Part shown: positions 1-4,777 of the stretch, in pieces
Layout: each line of letters opens with the position of its first letter
Position numbering within the stretch: position 1 is the stretch's first letter
From: Merdiplasma sp045118075
Lineage (GTDB): Bacteria > Bacillota > Clostridia > Lachnospirales > Lachnospiraceae
Assembly: GCA_045118075.1 (NCBI GenBank)
Contig: JBGUOI010000290.1
Coordinates: forward strand, 1 to 8,904
Length of the DNA stretch: 8,904 nt
Direction: 5' to 3'
Translations under genes and position numbers: made by a program
Notes under the pieces: model-generated
Databases searched by the model: none
Told to the model about the DNA's origin: nothing
The model's input: only the letters and a program-made list of their open reading frames with translations

Positions 1-369
1 CGCCGAGCGCGTCCACCACCATACCGTGTTGCCTTCTTTGTCGATCGCGATCCGGTCGTTTTCTGTCGGAAGCAGCTCTCTGATTTCTTCGATTGACAAA
101 GCGAAGAAGCCTTCCTCTGTGATCAGATCGCGCAATTCCACCGGGATCGGCAGCGCCTTCATTGCATTCTGCAGGTCCGATCCTTCATACACATTCGAGT
201 TGTTTTCATTAAATACAGTTTCCTGGTCGAGCCCTGTGTGTTTCCAGATCAGCGCTTTCCCGTCCTTGATTCTCAGCGCCCGCCAGAGCGCTCCATCGAT
301 CATCAACTCATCGCCTGTCGCGATACCAGCCGCCTGTATATCTATGGTGGTCTTTCTGATTACTTTCAC
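1..369 (-). CDS. DUF6273-like phage protein, 3' part missing at the window edge
   Basis: An open minus-strand frame of 123 codons starts at GTG (369-367) and runs off the left edge without a stop. A good ribosome site, GAAAGGAG (383-376), lies 6 bases before the GTG, which sets the start. The protein begins MKVIRKTTIDIQAAG and near the edge carries LLPTENDRIAIDKEGN followed by VWWWTRSA. That resembles the end-of-domain 'WWLRS' signature of DUF6273, a domain of unknown function seen in many secreted and phage-encoded Firmicutes proteins. No signal peptide or membrane segment is visible in the part present. It is the first gene after the structured RNA region at 370-1093. The plus-strand reading frames over the same bases are antisense shadows. 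The coding call is firm; the family name is by motif only and no reaction can be proposed. Confidence 0.72.
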   Translation of the reverse strand, partial: MKVIRKTTIDIQAAGIATGDELMIDGALWRALRIKDGKALIWKHTGLDQETVFNENNSNVYEGSDLQNAMKALPIPVELRDLITEEGFFALSIEEIRELLPTENDRIAIDKEGNTVWWWTRSA

Positions 370-586
370 TTCGTTCTCCTTTCGCATACATGGAATGCCC
401 CAGCCGCACTTAAGCCGAATGCTGCAAGGTGCCACGCACTGCACCTGTTCAGCCAGGGCATCCGATCCGTATAGTCATTCGCTGCGCAATTTGGTATGGA
501 TTCCGGTGCGTCGGTCCGGACGGCGATCAGGCGTATATCGTTTCATCCTGGTCAGTGCTATGTCGCACGCGCTGCCGGCCTGGAGT

Positions 587-674
587 CGGGACGGAAGGTA
601 TCGATCCTTCTTCTGCTGCAGGTGGGAGTTGATGTAAGGGCCATCCCTGCAGCAGATCTTCCATCTGCGTCCCG
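587..674 (-). ncRNA. Second cloverleaf-shaped (tRNA-like) RNA element
   Basis: On the minus strand CGGGACG (674-668) pairs perfectly with CGUCCCG (593-587). Directly abutting it is a 5-bp arm GAAGG/CCUUC (610-606, 598-594) with the 7-base loop AUCGAUA. That is exact acceptor-plus-T-arm geometry, and the loop keeps U55, C56, G57 and A58 but has A where T54 is expected. A short D-like arm GAU/AUC with loop GGAAG (665-655) follows the acceptor strand. The middle arm is CUGCAGG/CCUGCAG (652-646, 622-616), closing a 23-base loop instead of 7, and a 5-base variable region CAGAA links it to the T arm. No anticodon loop with U33 is present, so it is not a working tRNA; it looks like a tRNA-mimicking module of the surrounding RNA. 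Confidence 0.45.
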
Positions 675-816
675 TAAATTGTCCGTCTCTCCGGACTGTC
701 GCGGATTCCTGACAGGTTTCTTGTTATCTCCGTCATAACAATAAGCACCGTACCTGCTTGACGTGAGTTTAGCTGTGTGCTGCATCCCTCCGGTCCGTTT
801 ACACACATCGACCATA

Positions 817-942
817 GCGGGATGGCGGGGTTCGAACCCGCGCGCCAGCTGCGCATAAACCAGGCGATCAACCCCAGTAGAACCGGTACCGGACTGTCGC
901 ATGCACTCATCATGCCGCTCTACCACTTGAGCTACATCCCAC
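817..942 (-). tRNA. tRNA-like gene, possible anticodon GAG (Leu), with an oversized insert
   Basis: On the minus strand the acceptor arm UGGGAUG (941-935) pairs with CAUCCCG (824-818), and an extra G942-C817 pair is possible. UA follows, then D stem GCUC/GAGC (932-929, 920-917) with the GG-containing 8-base loop AAGUGGUA. A perfect 5-bp anticodon stem GCAUG/CAUGC (915-911, 903-899) closes a 7-base loop with U33 and GAG at the anticodon position. The T arm is canonical: GCGGG, loop UUCGAAC, CCCGC (841-825). The oddity is 57 bases (898-842) between anticodon stem and T stem, where 4-24 are usual. Position 37 is U rather than a purine, and no CCA is encoded. Alternatively GCAUG pairs with UAUGC (857-853), which turns the excess into an insert of about 46 bases in the anticodon loop and leaves an 11-base variable region. 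It is clearly tRNA-derived; whether it is charged and used in translation is unknown. Confidence 0.6.
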
Positions 943-1093
943 ATAAGTTCGCTACCGGTTGCCGCGCCGGCAGCGCACTGCTGCAGTTCACTATGAGCAC
1001 CAGCTGCAGCAAAGCTCTACTCTAATCCTTCGAGGCGGTCTTTTGCGCCCGAACCGTCTTTGGAAGGATGTTGAGTTAATATTCGGATGGCTT

Positions 1094-1537
1094 TCATCGA
1101 CAGAAGTACATCGTTCTCCCGATCCCTGGCGGCGGATCCAGTTCCGTATAGTATTCTCCGATGATCTTATTGGATTGATAGATTACATCTGCCGGCAGCA
1201 CGCTTCCTTCCTCGAGAAGCTTTTCGGCTGCCTCGATCGCGCCTTTTGTCGGTTCATTGTAGTATTCACCGCTTTTCGTCGGCCCGTACTGCAATGTCGG
1301 GTAATCCTGAAAAACGACCTCATATATTGTGTCAGGGAACCGGTCATCAGCGACTCGGTTCAAAACAACCGAACCTACATATAGCATCATCTCTTCCTGG
1401 CAATTGCCCGCCTCGGCGGAAATGATATGGCTCAGCACGTACAAGTCTTCATCTGTGTACGTTTTTTCTGTCTCCGTCTCTATGCTGCCGGCCCCTGCCA
1501 GTGTGACCGTCAGCAGCAGTGCTGCCATTCCGATCAT
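1094..1537 (-). CDS. SleB-type (Hydrolase_2) cell wall hydrolase
   Basis: A 147-residue protein whose residues 32-75 match the SleB/Hydrolase_2 fold: LYVLSHIISAEAG, then VGSVVLNRVADDRFPDTIYEVV, then a downstream GAIEAAEKLL helix. Glu42 in the SAEAG motif is at the position of the catalytic acid of SleB-type lytic transglycosylases, which cut the glycan strands of peptidoglycan. Residues 1-18 (MIGMAALLLTVTLAGAGS) form a hydrophobic, Ala/Gly-rich N-terminus that could be a signal peptide or a signal-anchor-release segment. The start at 1537 is preferred over an in-frame ATG at 1579: a GGGAGGTGAG ribosome site sits just before it, and the upstream gene's TGA shares one base with this ATG (TGATG). 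It is the last gene of the early operon, far from the main lysis cassette. The family call is firm; its role in the phage cycle is unclear. Confidence 0.82.
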   Translation of the reverse strand: MIGMAALLLTVTLAGAGSIETETEKTYTDEDLYVLSHIISAEAGNCQEEMMLYVGSVVLNRVADDRFPDTIYEVVFQDYPTLQYGPTKSGEYYNEPTKGAIEAAEKLLEEGSVLPADVIYQSNKIIGEYYTELDPPPGIGRTMYFCR

Positions 1538-1797
1538 CAGCTCACCTCCCTGTATGGGTTGAACCACTCTTCGGCCCATCTCCTAGCGTCCTGCTGCCTG
1601 ATCCGGATGATCTTATTCCTCCTGTTTTTCCTGGCTTCCTTCTGTGCGATCTGTATCGTCATCGCTACTGACTCATAAAGTCCCAGTGTGATCAGCGCCG
1701 CCTGCCATAGTTCCGGATCCGCATCTGTGCGGATCAGCGCCATGAGCAATACTGTTATGGCCATGGCCGTCATCCTCGCTATTGTTCCCCTTTTCAC
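1537..1797 (-). CDS. Small membrane protein, possible holin-like partner of the hydrolase
   Basis: An 86-residue protein starting at GTG, with GGGAGG 6-8 bases upstream. The start overlaps the previous gene's stop (GTGA) and its own stop overlaps the next gene's ATG, so it is tightly coupled on both sides. Two hydrophobic stretches are visible, roughly residues 9-22 (MTAMAITVLLMALI) and 31-51 (WQAALITLGLYESVAMTIQIA), separated by a short polar turn (RTDADPE). A strongly basic tail follows (KEARKNRRNKIIRIRQQDARRW). Two membrane segments, small size and a charged tail directly before a peptidoglycan hydrolase with an export-type N-terminus fit a holin-like or accessory membrane protein. No family motif was recognised, so that function is inferred from layout only. 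Confidence 0.7.
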   Translation of the reverse strand: MKRGTIARMTAMAITVLLMALIRTDADPELWQAALITLGLYESVAMTIQIAQKEARKNRRNKIIRIRQQDARRWAEEWFNPYREVS

Positions 1798-2042
1798 CTG
1801 TTTCCCTCCCCTTCTTCGAAATCACGATCATCCAGATACGCGAGTGCTTTGAATCTCCACCCCGGGTTATCTTCTTGTGCCGTCTTCACAGCCATCACCT
1901 TGGATACCTGATTGTCCAAGCGGACCGCTTTCACCCTGCTGCCGCCGATCTGCGTCATCAGGACGGCGAAACTGTTGGTTTGGACCTTCTTATGGAGGCC
2001 GTTCGGCAGCGTAATCGTTTTGTACCCTTTGGTCGGTTTCAT
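1794..2042 (-). CDS. Hypothetical phage protein
   Basis: An 82-residue protein, MKPTKGYKTITLPNGLHK at the start and an acidic end (LDDRDFEEGEGNR). The frame is open further upstream to 2087, but the ATG at 2042 is chosen: GAGAGAGG lies just before it and it overlaps the upstream gene's TGA as ATGA. Its own stop overlaps the next GTG. The composition is mixed and charged, with no membrane segment, signal or cysteine pattern; several short beta-like strands (KTITLP, AVLMTQIGG, VKAVRLD) suggest a small globular fold. I do not recognise a family. Its position in a chain of overlapping genes indicates expression with the early operon. Confidence 0.65.
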   Translation of the reverse strand: MKPTKGYKTITLPNGLHKKVQTNSFAVLMTQIGGSRVKAVRLDNQVSKVMAVKTAQEDNPGWRFKALAYLDDRDFEEGEGNR

Positions 2043-2260
2043 ATTGTTCCTCTCTCTACATGTGCAGACTTGCGTTTGTACGCACAAAGTCCATAAGTAT
2101 CGCGGCTGTCATGCCCGATATAACCTTCGTCAGTTCCCTTTTCTTCTATTTCCTGCCATCTCTCCATTGCCGCCATCATTGCATAGCAAAGCGACTTCAA
2201 AGCATATTCCGAGATGTCCAGATCAGCAGCATTCACCTTTGTTCTGGCCGGTGTGCTCAT
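2039..2260 (-). CDS. Hypothetical phage protein
   Basis: A 73-residue protein starting MSTPARTKVNAADLDISEYALK, with a helix-rich middle (ISEYALKSLCYAMMAAMERW) and a polar, glycine- and tyrosine-containing second half (GYIGHDSRDTYGLCAYKRK). Its stop overlaps the next ATG by ATGA. The upstream region has only a weak or distant ribosome site (GAGGGG well upstream, AAAGAAA close to the ATG), so the start is less certain than for its neighbours. No known domain was recognised. Small helical proteins of this size are common in phage early operons, but nothing in the sequence gives a function. Confidence 0.6.
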   Translation of the reverse strand: MSTPARTKVNAADLDISEYALKSLCYAMMAAMERWQEIEEKGTDEGYIGHDSRDTYGLCAYKRKSAHVERGTI

Positions 2261-2343
2261 TTTTCTTTCTGCCCCTCTCTTTCGTGGATAATGTTTCTGT
2301 CAGCCGCTCTCCTTTCCCTTTGGGAGACCTATGCTTCGAATCA

Positions 2344-3297
2344 TCATGCTCCCGGATCATTTTCCACACCCGTTACATCCAATATCGGCTGTGCGGTTCC
2401 CTGGAGCATCGGAAGCTCACCATTCCATTTCTTGACCTTTTCCAGTTCAATGAGATCCGGCGTCAATGACTTTGCGATCTGCTCGTTCGCTTCCGCTTCA
2501 GCCATTGCCCTGATCCTGGTCGCTTCAGCATCTCCTTCCGCCTGGATCTTCTTCGCATCAGCATCAGCCTGTGCCTGGATCTTCTTCTGTTCTGCCTCTG
2601 CCTGGACCTGCTGCGTTAACTGCGTATTCTGGTATTGTGCAGTTTCAGCCGCCAGCTTGGCCTGGGCCTTCTTTTCAATCGCTTCGTTATATGCATCAGA
2701 GAAATTAATATTCCCGATCGTCACCGAAACAACATTCACTATTTGGTTCTTATATTTTTCGTTAAGGGATTGTTGGATACATTCCTTCGCAGATCCTTCT
2801 ATCTTCGTCCGGTCTGTTACTTCTGTATCGCTATAGAGTTTTGTCGCAGCCTTAATGCCCGACTCAATAGATGTTTGTTTGACAAGGTTCTTGTCCCATT
2901 CCTCTACGTTCGACCAGATCCAGGCGGCGTATTCCGCATTGATCTGATAGTCGATAACTACATTCTGGCAATAGAGTTCTGTTCGTTCAGATGTTTCTGA
3001 CCATATCTGAAGGTCCTTGAAGTCGACTTCCTGCTGCTTGCAATTCACTGTATGGATCCGCTCGATGAATGGGACATGCCAGCTGATTCCACTCTTTGCC
3101 GGTTTTTCTGATATCTGGCCGAAAACCGTCCTGATACCTACATATCCGGTCGGGACAAATGATATGGCTCCTGCTGCTATTACTACTGCTATGCCTGTTG
3201 CTATTCCGGGAATTGCTTTCTTTCCTTCATCATTCAAGAAAACACTCAGCAGGCACAGCCCTATTCCGATCGCGATCAAAATAATACTAATAATCAT
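2344..3297 (-). CDS. SPFH/band-7 (prohibitin/stomatin-like) membrane protein
   Basis: A 317-residue protein with two N-terminal hydrophobic segments (residues 1-21 and about 28-49), then an SPFH/band-7 domain (about 50-205) beginning VPTGYVGIRTVFGQI and including the strands ISWHVPFIERIHTVNCKQQ and VVIDYQI. A long Ala/Gln/Glu/Lys-rich coiled coil follows (about 203-275, AEAEQKKIQAQADADAKKIQ region) and a short tail. This order matches the family, whose members oligomerise into membrane-bound rings or cages and often modulate proteases or membrane domains. The ATG at 3297 follows an excellent site, GGAGGAGA. It sits alone in the middle of the early operon, 83 bases before the next gene. The family assignment is strong. 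Its phage role could be membrane or protease control or superinfection interference, which is inference only. Confidence 0.88.
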   Translation of the reverse strand: MIISIILIAIGIGLCLLSVFLNDEGKKAIPGIATGIAVVIAAGAISFVPTGYVGIRTVFGQISEKPAKSGISWHVPFIERIHTVNCKQQEVDFKDLQIWSETSERTELYCQNVVIDYQINAEYAAWIWSNVEEWDKNLVKQTSIESGIKAATKLYSDTEVTDRTKIEGSAKECIQQSLNEKYKNQIVNVVSVTIGNINFSDAYNEAIEKKAQAKLAAETAQYQNTQLTQQVQAEAEQKKIQAQADADAKKIQAEGDAEATRIRAMAEAEANEQIAKSLTPDLIELEKVKKWNGELPMLQGTAQPILDVTGVENDPGA

Positions 3298-3329
3298 TGT
3301 TTATCTCCTCCGCTCCTATTCCGATTAAT

Positions 3330-3638
3330 TCAGTACGAATCTCTCACTCTGTATTTCCAGTCAATATCTGTGCCTATCCTGTACCGCTCATTCTGCGGTA
3401 CGATTTCCAGTGATACCGTCCTCCACGAGACACCGTGTTCCGAATCGTCATGCTCTCTGATCATCATCTGAACTATTTCTTTAACGACTTTCATCGCTCG
3501 ATCCTCATCCTTGATAAGTGTCCTGAACCTGAAGCCACTTTCAATTCGTTCATAGCTCACATAGTCGTCACCGACATACACGCGAAGCTCTGTTGGTATT
3601 GTTTCGTTTGATGGAATATAGAATGAAATTTCGCTCAT
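3330..3638 (-). CDS. Hypothetical phage protein
   Basis: A 102-residue protein beginning MSEISFYIPSNETIPTELRV and ending DIDWKYRVRDSY. The open frame extends upstream to 3800, but that extension covers the regulator gene at 3673-3862 in another frame and is a shadow. The ATG at 3638 is chosen because AAGGAG precedes it, though at a slightly long spacing of 11 bases. The sequence alternates beta-like strands (ELRVYVGDDYVSYERI, GFRFRTLI, VSLEIVPQ) with one amphipathic helix (DEDRAMKVVKEIVQMMIRE), so a small alpha-beta fold is likely. There are no membrane segments. No family was recognised. It lies between the small XRE gene and the SPFH gene in the early operon. Confidence 0.62.
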   Translation of the reverse strand: MSEISFYIPSNETIPTELRVYVGDDYVSYERIESGFRFRTLIKDEDRAMKVVKEIVQMMIREHDDSEHGVSWRTVSLEIVPQNERYRIGTDIDWKYRVRDSY

Positions 3639-3672
3639 CCTTCCTGCTACTCCTTTCCTTATGCGTTCCACT

Positions 3673-3862
3673 TCAGTCCCTGCATAATGTGTCCAGTGAA
3701 ACGCGTAGCACATCTGCGACCGCGACAACCTTCGTGTATGCCGGGCTGTTCTTGTCCCACTTATAGATACTGTTCTTTGGCAGGCCTGCTGCCTGCTCAA
3801 CTTCCAGTACGGTCAGTCCTTTTTTTCGCGCATTCTTCCTTGATCCTCTTTACGAGTTCCAT
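3673..3862 (-). pseudogene. Small XRE-type regulator broken by one extra base in an A7 run
   Basis: From ATG 3862 (AAAGGAG 5 bases upstream) the reading frame gives MELVKRIKEECAKK and then stops early. If one A of the seven-A run (3820-3826) is skipped, the frame continues GLTVLEVEQAAGLPKNSIYK and on to VADVLRVSLDTLCRD, ending at TGA 3675-3673. That restored 62-residue protein is a typical minimal HTH_XRE domain, with GLTVLEVEQAAG and PKNSIYKW covering the two helices of the HTH. The second frame has no usable start of its own, since TAA blocks it upstream. So the gene is a pseudogene, a homopolymer sequencing error, or relies on transcriptional slippage or +1 frameshifting at A7. The frame needed is not the one an A AAA AAG -1 heptamer would give. 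Confidence 0.7.
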
Positions 3863-3894
3863 CCGCTCTCCTTTCATGTACTCCCAGGATTGTT

Positions 3895-3924
3895 TTTTAT
3901 AGATGCTGTCAAGCATCTATAAAA
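3895..3924 (-). repeat. 12-bp perfect inverted repeat in the early-operon leader
   Basis: TTTTATAGATGC and GCATCTATAAAA (3895-3906 and 3913-3924) are perfect inverted arms around a 6-base spacer, which reads TTGACA on the minus strand. It sits 33 bases before the start of the broken XRE gene. Neither strand has a T run after the hairpin, so it is not a standard terminator. It is best read as a protein-binding dyad (operator) or an RNA hairpin in the early leader. A shorter dyad, TAACC GTA GGTTA (3930-3942), lies next to it. Confidence 0.55.
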
Positions 3925-3950
3925 TCTGGTAACCGTAGGTTAGCAGAAGC

Positions 3951-3965
3951 TCTACTTTATGTAGA
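3951..3965. promoter_or_regulatory. Candidate operator, TCTAC-N5-GTAGA
   Basis: TCTAC TTTAT GTAGA is a dyad with the same half-site as the operator at 4211-4227. It overlaps the last codons and stop of the Cro-like gene. A regulator bound here could act as a roadblock or joint site with the upstream operator. Assigned by sequence similarity only. Confidence 0.5.
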
Positions 3966-4166
3966 ATAACAAGGTAAAAAAATATTGTCCTGCGGGATCT
4001 TATAAATCCTGGACAGCATTTCCATTTCTGGGATCTTCGGCACAACTCTCCCCTTTTCCCAGTTAACTATTGTCTGCTTAGTAACACCCATTTTTTCAGC
4101 AACCGCTTCCTGTGTCAGTCCTGCATTTACACGAGCCGCAGCAAGGCTTATCTGAATCTGTTCCAA
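3957..4166 (-). CDS. XRE-family regulator, Cro-like
   Basis: A 69-residue protein from TTG 4166, MEQIQISLAAARVNAGLTQE onward, almost entirely one HTH_XRE domain. LTQEAVAEKMGV and KQTIVNWEKGRVVPKIPEME form the helix-turn-helix and its stabilising helix, and KIPQDNIFLP is a usual family ending. An in-frame ATG at 4187 would add seven residues (MKGGRNR), but it lies only about 10 bases from the predicted transcription start and lacks a ribosome site. The TTG has AAGGGGGG 9 bases upstream and gives the usual N-terminus, so I prefer it. It is the first gene of the leftward early operon, divergent from the repressor at 4319, which is the position of Cro. Its promoter spacer carries a perfect operator, so autoregulation is likely. 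Confidence 0.85.
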   Translation of the reverse strand: MEQIQISLAAARVNAGLTQEAVAEKMGVTKQTIVNWEKGRVVPKIPEMEMLSRIYKIPQDNIFLPCYST

Positions 4167-4203
4167 CCTGTTCCGCCCCCCTTTCATGATGATTTATGGC
4201 TTG

Positions 4204-4232
4204 AGTATAATTCTACATATTGTAGAAGTCAA
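4204..4232 (-). promoter_or_regulatory. Early (PR-like) promoter of the leftward operon
   Basis: On the minus strand TTGACT (4232-4227) and TATACT (4209-4204) are separated by exactly 17 bases, close to the sigma-70/sigma-A consensus. Transcription would start near 4197. The spacer is almost wholly occupied by a perfect dyad operator (4211-4227), so a bound repressor would block RNA polymerase directly. Confidence 0.8.
4211..4227. promoter_or_regulatory. Perfect dyad operator TTCTACA-TAT-TGTAGAA
   Basis: A 17-bp site with 7-bp perfect arms lies in the spacer of the early promoter. The same TTCTAC half-site recurs at 4250-4255 (TTCTACTTTTTGCA), and a weaker one (ATCTAC) at 4272-4277. A full dyad is at 3951-3965. 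The set is most simply the binding series of one of the two flanking XRE proteins, giving bistable repressor/Cro control. Confidence 0.75.
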
Positions 4233-4263
4233 TACTTAAATTAAAATAATTCTACTTTTTGCA

Positions 4264-4292
4264 TTGTTTGCATCTACTTTCCGTGCTATATT
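4264..4292 (+). promoter_or_regulatory. Repressor promoter (PRM-like) with extended -10
   Basis: TTGTTT (4264-4269), a 17-base spacer and TATATT (4287-4292), the latter preceded by TG-n (extended -10). Start of transcription would be near 4299, and the repressor's AAAGGAGG follows at 4303-4310. ATCTAC/TTCTAC half-operators lie in and just upstream of it, suggesting repressor control of its own synthesis. Confidence 0.6.
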
Positions 4293-4318
4293 CCACTTAT
4301 CGAAAGGAGGGCAGCGCA

Positions 4319-4714
4319 ATGCAGGATGGAAAATATAGGGCTATCTTCTCCAAAAATCTTAAATACTATATGGACTTGAACAAAAAGACCCAAAACGACA
4401 TTATTCGCGATCTTGGGATTAATAAATCCGCTATCTCTACCTGGTGCAATGGCACTCGTTTACCAAGAATGGATAAAGTCGACCTTCTTGCTCGGTATTT
4501 TGGAATAAAGCGTTCTGATTTGATTGAGGATAAATCTGATTGCGAATGTGCGGCGCCTGCGATTATCACCCCTGATGAGTCTGCTTTTCTTGCTGGTTAC
4601 CGCTCTCTCAATGCGGATGGCCGGCAGGAAGCCCGATCTCATATGGATTATCTCTGCTCCCAGGAGCGCTATAAGAAAGATATAGAATTGTCGGAAGATC
4701 TGGGAAGTGCGTAA
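4319..4714 (+). CDS. XRE-family phage repressor
   Basis: A 131-residue protein, MQDGKYRAIFSKNLKYYMDL at the start. Residues about 10-67 are an HTH_XRE domain: TQNDIIRDLGINKSAISTW is the helix-turn-helix, and RLPRMDKVDLLARYFGI the following helices. After a short acidic linker (SDLIEDKSDCEC) a second part (86-117) with ESAFLAGYRSLNADGRQEA resembles the small C-terminal helix pair of many Firmicutes phage repressors ('YRxLNxxGR' type). There is no peptidase domain, so it is not a LexA-type self-cleaving repressor. The ATG at 4319 follows AAAGGAGG; an upstream in-frame ATG at 4259 would lie before the predicted transcription start. It is transcribed divergently from the Cro-like gene and lies just before the integrase, as expected of a lysogeny repressor. 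Confidence 0.87.
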   Translation: MQDGKYRAIFSKNLKYYMDLNKKTQNDIIRDLGINKSAISTWCNGTRLPRMDKVDLLARYFGIKRSDLIEDKSDCECAAPAIITPDESAFLAGYRSLNADGRQEARSHMDYLCSQERYKKDIELSEDLGSA

Positions 4715-4732
4715 CTTTTATTTTGATATGAA

Positions 4733-4764
4733 AATCCGGAGTGCTATGCCCAGCGCTCCGGATT
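4733..4764 (+). terminator. Strong hairpin after the repressor gene, weak terminator
   Basis: AATCCGGAGTGCT pairs with AGCGCTCCGGATT (13 bp, one G-U) around the 6-base loop ATGCCC, 19 bases after the repressor stop. On the plus strand no T run follows, so plus-strand termination is doubtful. On the minus strand the hairpin is followed by TTTTCAT. It may be a partial terminator, an RNA-stabilising end, or a protein-binding dyad. Confidence 0.45.
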
Positions 4765-4777
4765 GCCCAAAGTAACT

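Larger units (their letters stand above)
376..1080 (-). ncRNA. Candidate large structured RNA with tRNA-like modules (GOLLD/ROOL-type)
   Basis: About 720 bases between two minus-strand genes hold no credible coding frame but a dense chain of hairpins. Paired arms that I could verify by eye are 1025-1031/1063-1069 (7 bp), 979-986/1004-1011 (8 bp), 950-958/967-975 (9 bp, one G-U), 774-779/802-807 (6 bp), 743-747/755-759 (5 bp, 7-nt loop), 721-727/735-741 (7 bp, 7-nt loop), 696-700/711-715, 681-685/692-696, 509-512/519-522 and 427-432/441-446. An 11-bp perfect long-range pairing joins 569-579 to 966-976. Two tRNA-shaped modules sit inside (817-942 and 587-674), and the first fixes the strand as minus. 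Known large phage RNAs (GOLLD, ROOL) have this size, setting and association with tRNAs. Membership is inference: I cannot match a covariance model. Ends are approximate, and no clear promoter is seen, so it may be cut from the early transcript. Confidence 0.5.

Noticed and set aside
26..637. A 203-codon plus-strand open frame
   Set aside because: It lies antisense to the DUF6273-like gene and the structured region, has no ribosome site and a low-complexity Ser-rich start.
675..816. A minus-strand ATG (784) just after GGAGGG, as a possible small gene
   Set aside because: The ribosome site abuts the ATG with no spacing, and the product (Arg/Ser/Thr-rich) crosses the second cloverleaf element.
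817..942. Group I or group II intron in the tRNA-like gene
   Set aside because: The extra sequence is only about 46-57 bases, far below any self-splicing intron.
527..944. Two overlapping minus-strand frames of 128 codons each
   Set aside because: They cover the tRNA-like gene and hairpins in two frames at once, lack ribosome sites and resemble no protein; the first begins inside the tRNA acceptor stem.
3813..3830. Programmed -1 frameshift at an A-rich heptamer
   Set aside because: Restoring the HTH frame needs skipping one base (+1) or losing an A in RNA; a -1 slip gives the wrong frame.
3895..3924. Rho-independent terminator
   Set aside because: No T run follows the hairpin on either strand; A residues follow instead.
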